A stretch of DNA of 64,000 nucleotides, taken from Gymnodinialimonas sp. 57CJ19. GTDB lineage: Bacteria > Pseudomonadota > Alphaproteobacteria > Rhodobacterales > Rhodobacteraceae. The notes under the pieces were generated by a model, which saw only the letters and a list, made by a program, of their open reading frames with translations, had not been told where the DNA came from and did not search any database. Within the stretch, counting starts at the first letter, position 1. Each line of letters opens with the position of its first letter. This document shows, in pieces, positions 36,336-45,646 of this stretch. The stretch is from contig NZ_CP151587.1 of NCBI RefSeq assembly GCF_038396845.1, positions 2,826,001-2,890,000 on the forward strand. Reading direction: 5' to 3'. The translations under genes were made by a program, and so were the position numbers.

Positions 36336-37700
36336 CTACAGTCGACGGATCTTGAGCTGCGTCAGGCGGTTCGCCTCGCGGCCTGCCACCTCAAAACGGA
36401 AACCGTGGAAGGCAAAGCATTGTCCCGGCAACGGAATTGTCTGCGCCTCGTGGATCACCAGACCGGCGACGGTGTTGGCCTCATCATCGGGCAAGGTCCA
36501 TTCGGCCGCGCGGTTGAGGTCACGGATCGTCATGGCCCCATCAACGGTGAAATTGCCCGACGCGTCCGGCAGCAGCGTCGGCTCTTCGGGTGTGTCGAAT
36601 TCATCGGTGATTTCGCCGACGATTTCTTCAAGGATATCCTCGAGCGTGATGAGGCCCTCAAGGGCGCCGTATTCATCCACCACCAGCGCAAAATGGGTGT
36701 GACGACGCAGGAACTGACGCATCTGATCGTCGAGCGTCGTGGTTTCGGGCACGAAGTAGGGCTCCATCGCGACGGCGGAGACATCGAAGCTTTCAAGGCC
36801 GGGCGCGTCTTTCCCACGGGTCAGGCGATCAATGGCGCGCAAAAGATCTTTGGCGTGGACAACGCCGACGATGTTTTCGGGATCATCGCGGAATACCGGA
36901 AGGCGCGTGTGGCGCGATTGCAAGGCTTGGCTGAGGATTGCCTGGGGATCATCATCGGCGTCGATCATCTCGATCCCGGAGCGGTGAAGCATGATCTCTT
37001 CCACCGTGCGTTCATGGAGGTCGAGTGCGCCCAAAAGCCTGTCGCGCTGTTCCTTCTCCACCGAGCCTTCCTGGTGACCGATGGTCAAAGCGCCCATGAT
37101 TTCTTCTTGCACCGACAACATGTTCGCCCCCGCATCAATGCGCAGACCAAAGAGGCGTAGTACGGCGCGCACGACGATCCGAACGACCGCCACAATCGGC
37201 GCGATCAGCGCAATGATAAGCGCGATGGGCCGGGCGATACGCGCGGCAGAGGTTTCGGGGTTGGTGATGGCGTAGGTCTTGGGCAACACCTCGGCAAAGA
37301 TCAGGACGAGGGCCGTCATCACCAAGGTGGCCGCGACGATGGCCCCTTCTCCCAAAAGCGTGGTGAACAAGACGGTCGCCAGCGATGTGGCGAGGATGTT
37401 CACAAGATTGTTGCCCAAAAGGATGCCGCCGATCAGCCGTTCGTTGTCCTCTTTCAGGTCCAACGCCTTTTGAGCGCCCTTGGCGGCTCGGTCGTCTTTG
37501 TCGGCCATGGAGCGCAATTTGCCCCGGGATGCCGCCGTCAGCGCCGTTTCGGAGCCGGAAAAGAAACCCGAGAACACCAGGAGCGACAGAATTACGGCCG
37601 CTACGATCCACGTGCTGGGATCGTTGAAGGCGGCGGGGTCGAAGAACGGCGCAGCGGAGGTGTCAGCGGCGGGATCGAGGGGGAGGGTTTCGTTTTCCAT
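36336..37700 (-). CDS. CNNM/CorC-HlyC family membrane protein with CBS domains
   Basis: A 454-residue protein: an N-terminal CNNM (DUF21) membrane domain with about four helices (residues 30-190; VIAAVILSLLVFSGFFSGSETALTAASRG), then a CBS pair (about 205-330; GVVHAKDLLRAID). A C-terminal CorC_HlyC domain (about 365-450; FTVDGAMTIRDLNRAAEWTLPDD) completes it. Members are linked to magnesium or cobalt efflux and were once called hemolysins; a hemolytic role is not implied. It is encoded upstream of and in the same direction as the VOC gene, with about 100 bases between. Confidence 0.9.
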   Translation of the reverse strand: MENETLPLDPAADTSAAPFFDPAAFNDPSTWIVAAVILSLLVFSGFFSGSETALTAASRGKLRSMADKDDRAAKGAQKALDLKEDNERLIGGILLGNNLVNILATSLATVLFTTLLGEGAIVAATLVMTALVLIFAEVLPKTYAITNPETSAARIARPIALIIALIAPIVAVVRIVVRAVLRLFGLRIDAGANMLSVQEEIMGALTIGHQEGSVEKEQRDRLLGALDLHERTVEEIMLHRSGIEMIDADDDPQAILSQALQSRHTRLPVFRDDPENIVGVVHAKDLLRAIDRLTRGKDAPGLESFDVSAVAMEPYFVPETTTLDDQMRQFLRRHTHFALVVDEYGALEGLITLEDILEEIVGEITDEFDTPEEPTLLPDASGNFTVDGAMTIRDLNRAAEWTLPDDEANTVAGLVIHEAQTIPLPGQCFAFHGFRFEVAGREANRLTQLKIRRL

Positions 37701-37837
37701 GGATTGGTTATGGGGCTGCGGTGGCGCGCGTTCAAGGGCTGCGCCTCAACGCCGATGGATCGACGCGGGGAGAGCGGTGGATTCGATATTTATGAAAAGG
37801 TGAAATGGGGGCTGCGTGGCGCCCGAAAGTGCGGCGG

Positions 37838-38776
37838 CTACCGCGCGAGGGGGTGTTTATCGAGCACCAGTTGGCGAAGGCGTTCGTCGAGGATGTGGGT
37901 ATAGATCTCGGTCGTGGCGATGTCGGCGTGGCCGAGCAGGGTTTGGATCGCGCGAAGGTCGGCCCCGTTTTGCAGCAAATGCGTGGCGAAGGCGTGGCGC
38001 AGGGTGTGGGGGGTGACGCGGGAAGGGTCGATCCCGGCGGCGGCGCTGAGTTCTTTGATCAGGGTAAAGAAGCGCACACGGGTCAGGTGGCCGGATTTGC
38101 CACGGGAGGGAAAGGCGAAAGGGCTTTGCGGGGCGGGATTGGGGGCAGTGCGTGACGCCTGATGGGTTTCATCGAGGTAGTTGAGCCATGAAGCGATGGC
38201 AGCGCGCGCGGGCGGTGAGAGGGGAACCATGCGTTCCTTGCCACCTTTGCCAAGGACCAACAGCATAGACGGATCACCGCGCAGGGCTGCGAGGGGCAGA
38301 GAGACGAGCTCGGTTACGCGCAGGCCGGTGGCGTAGAGGATTTGCATCAGGCAATGATTGCGCAGACGATCGGACGCGGTGCGGCCATGGGTGGTGGCGG
38401 CCTCGAGCAGGGCGTCAACTTCTTCCATCGAGAGCGTGTTGGGCAGTTTGCGCGCCCGGGCGGGGCCGGTGATTTGTAGCGTCGGATTGTCATCGCGCCA
38501 GCCCTCTTCATGGGCGAACCGGTAGAGTTGCTTCAGGGATGACAGGCGGCGGGCGCGGGTGGCGGGGGCTAGGCCTTCGGCCTCGAGCCGCGCGATATAG
38601 GCTTCCAATGCCGCGCGGTCGGCCGTGGCAAAGCCGCCGGATTTGGAGAGCGCCGCCATGGCATCTTGCAAGTCACGGCCATAGGCCAACAGCGTGTTGC
38701 GCGCCGCCCCCTGCTCGGCCGCGGCAGCATCAAGGTAGAGCACGATCCAGTCGCTATCGGTGGCGGGGGCTGTCAT
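37838..38776 (-). CDS. Tyrosine recombinase, XerC/XerD type
   Basis: A 312-residue site-specific recombinase expected to resolve chromosome dimers at dif with FtsK. The N-terminal SAM-like core-binding domain (about 5-95) is followed by the catalytic domain. There I see Arg in [13 protein letters not shown], Lys in [13 protein letters not shown], the His-x-x-Arg in [12 protein letters not shown], His in [15 protein letters not shown] and the nucleophile Tyr in the same motif. These are all residues needed for activity. The overall form and [18 protein letters not shown] fit XerD, but XerC cannot be excluded. No dif site was identified. It starts three bases after the upstream gene, suggesting one transcript. 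Confidence 0.9.
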   Translation of the reverse strand: MTAPATDSDWIVLYLDAAAAEQGAARNTLLAYGRDLQDAMAALSKSGGFATADRAALEAYIARLEAEGLAPATRARRLSSLKQLYRFAHEEGWRDDNPTLQITGPARARKLPNTLSMEEVDALLEAATTHGRTASDRLRNHCLMQILYATGLRVTELVSLPLAALRGDPSMLLVLGKGGKERMVPLSPPARAAIASWLNYLDETHQASRTAPNPAPQSPFAFPSRGKSGHLTRVRFFTLIKELSAAAGIDPSRVTPHTLRHAFATHLLQNGADLRAIQTLLGHADIATTEIYTHILDERLRQLVLDKHPLAR

Positions 38777-38779
38777 CGG

Positions 38780-40339
38780 TCAGTTTTCGAGCAGCAGGAG
38801 TTGCAGGGCGGCGCGGCGGGCGATGTCTTCGAGCCCGACGGCACGGAACAGAACCAACGCGTCGGTGGTGTCATCGGCATCGGCACTGCCGCTCGCAAGG
38901 GTCTGGGCGGCCCGCAAAAGCGCCTCTCCCAAGCGGTTTTCTTGCTGGTAGGATGCGTAGCGGTGGGACGGGAGCGGATCGGCGAAGGCCGCAGCCACGG
39001 CGCGGCCAAGAACGGAGGTGCCGGGAACAACATCAGGCGGCAGCCCACGGGCAATGGCGAAAGCGAAGCGCTCATCGGCATCCTGGGGCACGGCGGATTG
39101 GGCCACTTCCTCGTAGATCGGCGACAGCAAGCCGACCTGCCGCGCAAGGATGCCCGCGTCGCCCACCAGCGGCGTGCGCAACAACCGATCCGCATAGATA
39201 TCGGCGAATGCCACCTGCAAGCCCGCGGCCCCCATCGCGTCCCATGCCGGTACGAGACGGCGACTGGTTTCCACCGGATCACCGGCCAGCAGGGCGGCGT
39301 CGAAGGCTTGTACCGCCGCAACCCGGTCCCAGACCGCGCCCGAGGCCGACGGGGCTTGGGCCGTATAGATCGCCAACCATTGTTGCGGCGCAATGGCGCC
39401 CGAGCGGGTCAGTCTTTCCGCCGCATCAAGCTGTGCCCGCCAGCCCGCCAGAACGCTCAGGTCAGCGTGAACGAAGGCCAGGGGCAGACCGGTGGAATCG
39501 GGGCGTTCGGCGATGGCCATGCGCATCTGGAACTCCAGCGCGGTCAGGTTCGCGTCCGGTGGCAGCGGTGGCTCGCCCTCGAACAATTCAGGGTCAAGGA
39601 AGCGGGCGATCAGGTCTCCCTCGTCCTCGGATATCTGGCCCAAGGCCTCTCCGGTGCCCAACAACAGGGCGGCGGCGGGCCAATCTCCGCCACGCGCGAG
39701 GCAGAAGATCTGGGCGGGCAAGGTTGGGGCGATATCGGGGTTGGCGTTCATCGCGGCGCACGCGCGGGTGGCCCGGTCGGTCAGCAGGGACACATCAAAC
39801 CAGCGCCGAAACACCGCCGGGGCCGTGGGCCCTGCCCTTTCCATCAGGGCTTGCGCCGGGTCCAGCGCGCCGCGCGTCAGCAACATGTCGAGGCGGGCAA
39901 GAAACAGGTCGGACCCTTCGGGTGAGGCCCCTTGCGGCGGCGCTAATTCTGCCAAGGCAAGGGTCTGCGTGAAGCTTTGCATCGCGGGCAGGCCCTGCAC
40001 CGGCTGCGCCCGCATCAAGGCGGCCAAGGTCGCCGTCTCGGACGCGCCCCAAAGGTCCGCAGGCAAGCCAGTGATCGAGCTTGGCAACAGCCCGACAGCG
40101 TCCAGCTGGATCGCATCCAAAGGCAGCACCGTGATCGCCGGGATTGAGGCATCGGTAGCGATATTGGCATGGGGCCGTGTGATCGTGTCCGACAGCCAAT
40201 CGGGCGTACCCAGGGGCGGCAGGTCGCTGGTATTGATTTCTTGCGCCGCCGCCACGCCCCCGAACACACAGGCGATGACCCATAGGTTAACGCCGTTAAT
40301 CCACATCCAAATCAACCGGTTGTGTGACGGTTTGCACAT
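38780..40339 (-). CDS. Conserved exported protein of unknown function, 519 aa
   Basis: A hydrophobic signal-like segment (INGVNLWVIACVFGGVAAAQ) follows a basic start; Met12 (40306) is an alternative start. The mature part is rich in Ala, Leu and Asp and looks mostly alpha-helical, with recurring helix pairs as in TPR-like solenoids, though no clear TPR consensus is visible. Two Cys occur near the middle (RACAAMN, IFCLARGG). I do not recognise the family. It overlaps the end of the 44-aa membrane gene upstream and nearly abuts the xer gene downstream. A TTAACGCCGTTAA copy encodes part of its signal sequence. Confidence 0.75.
   Translation of the reverse strand: MCKPSHNRLIWMWINGVNLWVIACVFGGVAAAQEINTSDLPPLGTPDWLSDTITRPHANIATDASIPAITVLPLDAIQLDAVGLLPSSITGLPADLWGASETATLAALMRAQPVQGLPAMQSFTQTLALAELAPPQGASPEGSDLFLARLDMLLTRGALDPAQALMERAGPTAPAVFRRWFDVSLLTDRATRACAAMNANPDIAPTLPAQIFCLARGGDWPAAALLLGTGEALGQISEDEGDLIARFLDPELFEGEPPLPPDANLTALEFQMRMAIAERPDSTGLPLAFVHADLSVLAGWRAQLDAAERLTRSGAIAPQQWLAIYTAQAPSASGAVWDRVAAVQAFDAALLAGDPVETSRRLVPAWDAMGAAGLQVAFADIYADRLLRTPLVGDAGILARQVGLLSPIYEEVAQSAVPQDADERFAFAIARGLPPDVVPGTSVLGRAVAAAFADPLPSHRYASYQQENRLGEALLRAAQTLASGSADADDTTDALVLFRAVGLEDIARRAALQLLLLEN
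40287..40299 (+). repeat. TTAACGCCGTTAA motif, copy 4
   Basis: Exact 13-mer in the overlap of two minus-strand genes. It supplies the TAA stop of the 44-aa gene and encodes INGVN in the signal peptide of the 519-aa protein. The five exact copies in the window are those at 656, 6517, 23031 and 40287, plus a half-copy cluster at 131-158; a near copy TTAACGGGGTTAA lies near 49774. Confidence 0.6.
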
Positions 40340-40430
40340 CGGGCTGCATCAAGCCCGAATAGGCATATCCCACCAGTGCGATCGCACTCAGCAGAAGTAA
40401 CACCAAAATCAAAATAATGATCCGCCCCAT
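40296..40430 (-). CDS. Small single-span membrane protein, 44 aa, unknown
   Basis: ATG at 40430 to TAA at 40296. The product begins MGRIIILILVLLLLSAIALV, one clear transmembrane helix, followed by a short tail with GYAYSGLMQPDVQ and an acidic end. The stop lies inside the start region of the 519-aa gene, so the two are probably translationally coupled. The frame extends upstream, but this ATG fits the hydrophobic start best. It is divergent from aroK. Function unknown. Confidence 0.6.
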   Translation of the reverse strand: MGRIIILILVLLLLSAIALVGYAYSGLMQPDVQTVTQPVDLDVD

Positions 40431-40563
40431 ATCCGGTCCACCTGCCCTTAGAAATGTCAGCATCCGACGCCTTTGGATGCCTTCGACGTTTGCCGCCGCT
40501 TGCGACATCATATAAGCCATGGAAGGCGAGATTTCGCCACTGATCGAGGGAATTTTTTCAGCC

Positions 40564-41139
40564 ATGGGCGAAAGCGTGCCACAGGTGCCGGGGAAACTGG
40601 TCAAAAGCGTTGTGCTTATTGGCATGATGGGCGCCGGAAAAACCGCGATCGGCCGGGCGCTGTCGTTAATGTTGGACGTGCCGATGCACGACTCGGACGT
40701 CGAAATCGTGCAATCCTCTCAGCTGACCATCGCCGAGATCTTCGACCGCTACGGAGAGCCCTTCTTCCGCGAAAAAGAGGGGCAAGTGATCGAGCGTCTG
40801 TTGCGCGGACCGCCCTGCATCCTGTCCACCGGCGGCGGCGCGTGGCTATCGCCCGCCAACCGCGACATGCTTTTGGCAAAGGCCACCGTGGTCTGGCTCG
40901 AGGCCGACCTGCCGCTGCTATGGTCAAGGGTACGGCACAAGACCCACCGCCCGCTTCTGCGCACTTCGAACCCGCGGGCCACCCTCGCCGACCTGCTGGC
41001 GGAACGGACCCCCGCCTACGCCCTGGCGCCCGATAAGGTGACGGTCCAACCCGATTGGTCGATCGATGCCACCGCCGACAAGGTGATGGAGATCCTGCGC
41101 CGCAATGGCACCCTGCAAAAGGCCCCTGCCGATGATTGA
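40564..41139 (+). CDS. aroK: Shikimate kinase
   Basis: Phosphorylates shikimate in the aromatic amino-acid pathway. From the ATG at 40564 (GAGGG upstream) the protein is 191 residues; another ATG at 40519 adds 15. Motifs: P-loop GMMGAGKTAIGR, the shikimate/Mg site DSDVEI, and STGGGAWL. The lid region has RHKTHRPLLRTSNP. The stop lies inside the first codons of aroB (eight-base overlap), so the pair forms the widely conserved aroKB operon. Confidence 0.95.
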   Translation: MGESVPQVPGKLVKSVVLIGMMGAGKTAIGRALSLMLDVPMHDSDVEIVQSSQLTIAEIFDRYGEPFFREKEGQVIERLLRGPPCILSTGGGAWLSPANRDMLLAKATVVWLEADLPLLWSRVRHKTHRPLLRTSNPRATLADLLAERTPAYALAPDKVTVQPDWSIDATADKVMEILRRNGTLQKAPADD

Positions 41140-42244
41140 TACTGTCCGAGTAGACCTTGGCGATCGCGCCTATGATGTCGAGATCGGCTCAGGGCTTATC
41201 GCCACGGCCGGTGCCCGCATCGCGCCGCTCCTCACCCGGCCCAAGGTCTGGATCGTCACGGAAGAAACCGTCGCCGCCTTGCACCTGGATGCCCTGCGTG
41301 CGGGCCTCTCTGCGGCCGACATCGAAAGTGATGCGCTGATCCTCCCCCCCGGTGAGGCCACCAAATCCTGGCCACACCTGCAACGGGTCGCCGATTGGCT
41401 GCTGACCGAACGGGTCGAGCGTGCCGATATCGTCGTGGCTTTCGGCGGCGGCGTGATCGGCGATCTGGTGGGCTTTGCCGCTGCCATCCATCGCCGCGGC
41501 ATCCGTTTCGTGCAAATTCCGACCTCGCTTCTGGCGCAGGTGGACAGCTCCGTGGGCGGCAAGACCGGGATCAACGCCCCCCAAGGCAAAAACCTCATCG
41601 GGGCCTTCCACCAACCCTCTCTGGTGCTGGCCGATATTGATGTCCTCGGCACGCTCAAGAGCCGTGATTTCCTTGCCGGCTACGGCGAGGTCTCCAAATA
41701 CGGCATGCTCGGCGATGCCGCCTTCTTCGAATGGTTGGAAATCAACGGCCCCGCCATGGCCCAGGGCGACACAGCCCTGCGCCAGGAAGCGGTGAAACGC
41801 GCCGTCCAGATGAAAGCCGATATCGTCGCCCGCGATGAAACCGAACAAGGCGACCGGGCGCTCCTTAACCTCGGCCACACCTTTTGCCACGCTCTGGAGG
41901 CCGCCACCGGTTACTCCGACCGCCTGCTCCACGGCGAAGGCGTCGCCATTGGCTGTGCACTGGCGTTCGAGCTCTCCTTCCGCCTCGGCCTCTGCTCCCA
42001 GGAAGACCCGTCGCGTGTGCGTGCCCACCTCGCCGCCATGGGCATGAAAAAAGACCTCCACGACATCCCCGGCGACCTCCCCGAGGCGCACACCCTCATG
42101 GAGCTCATGGGACAAGACAAAAAGGTCGTCGCAGGCCAACTCCGCTTCATCCTGGCCCGTGCCATCGGGGACGCCTTCGTCACCGCCGATGTCCCCACCG
42201 ACACCGTCATGACCTTGCTGCAAGACGCCCTCGCCAGCCAATAA
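41132..42244 (+). CDS. aroB: 3-dehydroquinate synthase
   Basis: NAD- and zinc-dependent enzyme of the shikimate pathway, second step. The ATG at 41132 gives 370 residues starting MIDTVRVDLGDRAYDVEIGS. Conserved segments are VAFGGGVIGDLVGFAA, SSVGGKTGINAPQGKN (substrate binding) and the zinc-ligand stretch LLNLGHTFCHALE plus LLHGEGVAIG. It overlaps aroK by eight bases. Confidence 0.96.
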   Translation: MIDTVRVDLGDRAYDVEIGSGLIATAGARIAPLLTRPKVWIVTEETVAALHLDALRAGLSAADIESDALILPPGEATKSWPHLQRVADWLLTERVERADIVVAFGGGVIGDLVGFAAAIHRRGIRFVQIPTSLLAQVDSSVGGKTGINAPQGKNLIGAFHQPSLVLADIDVLGTLKSRDFLAGYGEVSKYGMLGDAAFFEWLEINGPAMAQGDTALRQEAVKRAVQMKADIVARDETEQGDRALLNLGHTFCHALEAATGYSDRLLHGEGVAIGCALAFELSFRLGLCSQEDPSRVRAHLAAMGMKKDLHDIPGDLPEAHTLMELMGQDKKVVAGQLRFILARAIGDAFVTADVPTDTVMTLLQDALASQ

Positions 42245-42438
42245 AGCGCGCCGCTCCCCCTTCATCTTGGCCCATACAACTCACTCCCCCGCCGCCCCAT
42301 ACGATCGGGTCCGCGATTGAAGCGCCTCACCCGCGCCCCCCAAGATCCCGTCCGCGACCGACCCGCTAATGTCGCAATCAGACTTGCCCACCATCGCCCC
42401 GTGACCTCAGATGACCCAAACCCACAGGAGGCACAGCG

Positions 42439-44859
42439 ATGAAATCCCACACCCGTGTTTGCATCATCGGCGGCGGCGTCGTTGGCTGTTCCGTCGCCTA
42501 CCACCTGACGAAACTGGGCTGGTCCGATGTGACGCTGCTGGAACGCTCTGAACTCACGTCAGGCTCCACCTGGCACGCGGCGGGCGGGTTTCACACGCTC
42601 AACGGTGATACCAACATGGCGGCCCTTCAGGGCTATACCATCCGCCTCTACCGGGAACTCGAAGACCTCACCGGCATGTCCTGCGGCTTGCACCATGTGG
42701 GCGGCGTCACCCTGGCCGACACGCCCGAGCGATTGGACATGCTCAAGGCCGAGCGCGCAAAGCACCGCTTCATGGGGCTCGAGACGGAAATCGTCTCGCC
42801 CGAGGAAATCGCCAAGCTCGCGCCGATCACCAACACCGAAGGCATCCTCGGCGGGCTCTATGATCCGCTCGATGGCCATCTGGACCCCTCTGGCACCACC
42901 TATGCATATGCCAAGGCCGCGCGCATGGGCGGTGCGCAAATTCATACCCATACCAAGGTGTTGGAGACCAACGCTCGTGTGGATGGATCGTGGGAGATCG
43001 TCACCGACAAAGGCACGATCATCGCCGAGCATCTGGTCAACGCCGCAGGTCTCTGGGCGCGGGAGGTGGCGGCCATGGCGGGGTGTTACCTGCCGCTGCA
43101 TCCGATGGAACACCAATACCTTGTGACCGAGGAAACGCCTGAGATCTACGAGCGCGACACCGAGCATCCCCACGTCATGGATCCCGCGGGCGAATCCTAT
43201 CTCCGGCAAGAAGGGCGTGGCCTCTGCATCGGCTTCTACGAGAAAACCTGCCGCCCCTGGGCTGTCGATGGCACCCCTTGGGATTTTGGCCATGAACTCC
43301 TGCCCGACGACTTCGACAAGATTGAGGATTCCATCGCCTTCGCCTTCCGCCGCTTCCCGGTGCTGGAACGCGCGGGCATCAAATCCGTTGTCCACGGCCC
43401 CTTCACCTTCGCCCCTGATGGCAACCCTCTGGTCGGCCCCGTACCGGGCCTGCGCAACTATTGGTCCGCCTGCGGCGTGATGGCGGGCTTCAGCCAGGGC
43501 GGCGGGGTTGGCCTGTCGCTTGCGCAATGGATGGTCGAGGGCGAGGCCGAGCGCGACGTGATGGCCATGGATGTGGCTCGCTTTGGTCGCTGGATCACCC
43601 CCGCCTACACGCTGCCCAAGGTGATCGAGAACTATCAAACCCGCTTCTCGGTGGTCTACCCGAACGAGGAACTCCCCGCCGCGCGCCCCTGCCGCACCAC
43701 GCCGATGTATGACGTCTTTGACGGTATGGGCGCGGTCTGGGGGCAGCAGTACGGGCTGGAAGTGCCGAATTATTTCGCGGCCCCCGACGAGCCTCGCTAT
43801 GAGGCCCCCTCCTTCCGCCGCTCCAACGCGTGGGACGCCACCGCGCGGGAAGTGAAAGCGGTACGCGAGGCCGTCGGCATCAACGAAGTGCAGAACTTCG
43901 GCAAATACGACGTGCAAGGCCCCGGCGCGCGGGCCTGGTTGGACCGGATCATGGCGGGCCGCATCCCCAAACCGGGGCGGCTGGCGCTGAACCCGATGCT
44001 CTCGCCCAAGGGCCAGATCATCGGCGATTTTACCGTCACCTGCCTGTCCGAGACACACTTTCAGCTGACCGGTTCCTACGGGGCGCAGGCCTATCACATG
44101 CGCTGGTTCATGCAGAACCCGCCAGACGACGCGGACGGCGATGTGCGCCTTGATAACGTCTCGGACCGGCGCACCGGGTTTCAGATCGCAGGCCCCCATG
44201 CCCGTGATGTGTTGCAGGCTGTGGCCCGCGAGGACGTGGCCGACATGAAGTTCATGGACGCGCGCCAGCTAACCATCGGCCATTCCACCGCCTTTGTGCA
44301 GCGCGTCAGCTACACCGGCGATCTGGGGTATGAAATCTACGTGGACGCCATGGAACAACGCGCCCTGTGGGAGGTGCTATGGAAGGCGGGCCAGCCGTTC
44401 GGGATAAAGCCGTTCGGGATGCGGGCGATGATGTCGCTGCGGTTGGACAAGTTCTTTGGCTCGTGGATGCGGGAATTTTCGCCTGATTACACGCCCGCGG
44501 AGACCGGGCTTGATCGCTTCATCTCTTGGAAGAAAAACACCGACTTCATTGGCCGCGCGGCGGCCGAGGCTGACCGCTCCTCTGCGCCAAGCCGCGTCCT
44601 CGCCGCGTTTGAGGTGGACGCTCTCGACGCCGATGTTGTCGCCTATGAGCCGATCTCGATTGACGGTGCGGTCGTAGGGTTCTGCACCTCGGGCGGCTAT
44701 TCGCACACCGCCGGGAAATCCATCGCCCTTGGCTTTGTGCCGCGCGACAGGGCCGTCGAAGGGCTGGCGGTGGAGATTGAAATCCTCGGCCGTATGCGCC
44801 CTGCCCGTCTGATCACCAATCCGTTGTTTGACGGCGAAGACGTGCGGATGCGCGGATGA
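42439..44859 (+). CDS. FAD-dependent oxidoreductase with GcvT domain (dimethylglycine/sarcosine dehydrogenase-like)
   Basis: An 806-residue protein of the dimethylglycine/sarcosine dehydrogenase family, which removes N-methyl groups and passes the one-carbon unit to tetrahydrofolate. The N-terminal DAO-type FAD domain (1-390) starts with VCIIGGGVVGCSVAYHL. The His after the SGSTWHAAGG motif is where related enzymes attach FAD covalently. A FAO_M-type linker follows, then a GcvT folate-binding region (about 440-800; GFQIAGPHARDVLQ, GDLGYEIYVD). The exact methylated amine is not determinable. AGGAGG precedes the ATG. The stop overlaps the next gene by four bases. Confidence 0.9.
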   Translation: MKSHTRVCIIGGGVVGCSVAYHLTKLGWSDVTLLERSELTSGSTWHAAGGFHTLNGDTNMAALQGYTIRLYRELEDLTGMSCGLHHVGGVTLADTPERLDMLKAERAKHRFMGLETEIVSPEEIAKLAPITNTEGILGGLYDPLDGHLDPSGTTYAYAKAARMGGAQIHTHTKVLETNARVDGSWEIVTDKGTIIAEHLVNAAGLWAREVAAMAGCYLPLHPMEHQYLVTEETPEIYERDTEHPHVMDPAGESYLRQEGRGLCIGFYEKTCRPWAVDGTPWDFGHELLPDDFDKIEDSIAFAFRRFPVLERAGIKSVVHGPFTFAPDGNPLVGPVPGLRNYWSACGVMAGFSQGGGVGLSLAQWMVEGEAERDVMAMDVARFGRWITPAYTLPKVIENYQTRFSVVYPNEELPAARPCRTTPMYDVFDGMGAVWGQQYGLEVPNYFAAPDEPRYEAPSFRRSNAWDATAREVKAVREAVGINEVQNFGKYDVQGPGARAWLDRIMAGRIPKPGRLALNPMLSPKGQIIGDFTVTCLSETHFQLTGSYGAQAYHMRWFMQNPPDDADGDVRLDNVSDRRTGFQIAGPHARDVLQAVAREDVADMKFMDARQLTIGHSTAFVQRVSYTGDLGYEIYVDAMEQRALWEVLWKAGQPFGIKPFGMRAMMSLRLDKFFGSWMREFSPDYTPAETGLDRFISWKKNTDFIGRAAAEADRSSAPSRVLAAFEVDALDADVVAYEPISIDGAVVGFCTSGGYSHTAGKSIALGFVPRDRAVEGLAVEIEILGRMRPARLITNPLFDGEDVRMRG

Positions 44860-45440
44860 GCCGTTTGATTGTTCTGCTGGCCGCCGGTGCCTCTTCCCGG
44901 ATGGGGGATCGCGACAAGCTGCTGGAAGAGGTGGACGGCCGACCGCTTCTGCGCCTCATGGCCGAGCGTTGCGTCAAAGGCGGTGACACCCGCATCGTGC
45001 TTGGCCCGGACCAACCCGCGCGCCGTGCCGCGCTGGACGGTATCACCGCCGAGGTTGTGGAGGCCGAAGGCGACGACGGCATGGCCGCTTCCATCCGGGC
45101 GGGCGTGGCGGGGCTCAAGAACACTTCTGTGATGATCGCTCTGGCCGATATGCCTGACATCACCGCAGGCGATCTGCATTTGTTGTTGGGTCTGCACGGC
45201 CAAGGCATTGCCCCCATCGTTCAGGCGGCCAGCGACACGGGCACGCCGGGGCAGCCGGTCGTCTTCGCGGCCAAGTATCTGAAGCATCTGGCGAAACTGC
45301 AAGGCGATGAAGGGGCGCGGTCGATTTTGAAAGCCCATGCCAGCGATGTGGCGCTGATCCCGCTGAAGGATGACCGCGCCACCGTCGATCTGGACACGCC
45401 CGAGGATTGGGCCGCGTGGCGGGCGAATCGGTCGTCCTGA
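44856..45440 (+). CDS. MobA/MocA-like nucleotidyltransferase (NTP_transf_3)
   Basis: A 194-residue protein that starts LIVLLAAGASSRMGDRDKLL, the nucleotide-binding loop of MobA-like cytidylyl/guanylyltransferases. A Mg-site LADMPDI and the later GTPGQPVVFAAKYL and VDLDTPEDW follow, as in molybdenum-cofactor cytidylyltransferase MocA and relatives. Substrate assignment is uncertain. The start overlaps the stop of the FAD/GcvT gene (ATGA), so translation is probably coupled even though no molybdoenzyme gene is nearby. modABC lies 20 kb away. Confidence 0.82.
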   Translation: MSRLIVLLAAGASSRMGDRDKLLEEVDGRPLLRLMAERCVKGGDTRIVLGPDQPARRAALDGITAEVVEAEGDDGMAASIRAGVAGLKNTSVMIALADMPDITAGDLHLLLGLHGQGIAPIVQAASDTGTPGQPVVFAAKYLKHLAKLQGDEGARSILKAHASDVALIPLKDDRATVDLDTPEDWAAWRANRSS

Positions 45441-45606
45441 GGCGTCGCGTGGCAACGCGGCGGCCCCGGGCCGAGGCCCGGTCTACGAAAAACGGACGAC
45501 CTCAGCCCCCTGAGATCGTCCGCGGTACCGTTTAAGCGTTACGTCGTCTTACTCGTTACAAAACACACACGCTCAACACTCGTTACACGTAGCTACAGTG
45601 TCCGGA

Positions 45607-45638
45607 GGGACGCGCGTGGTGCGAGCAACACGCGTCCC
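45607..45638 (-). terminator. Hairpin after the giant gene
   Basis: GGGACGCG (45607-45614) pairs with CGCGTCCC (45631-45638), starting nine bases after the stop of the giant gene. There is no T-run on the minus strand, so it may stabilise or mark the 3' end rather than act as a classical terminator. Confidence 0.45.
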
Positions 45639-45646
45639 CTAGGCCG

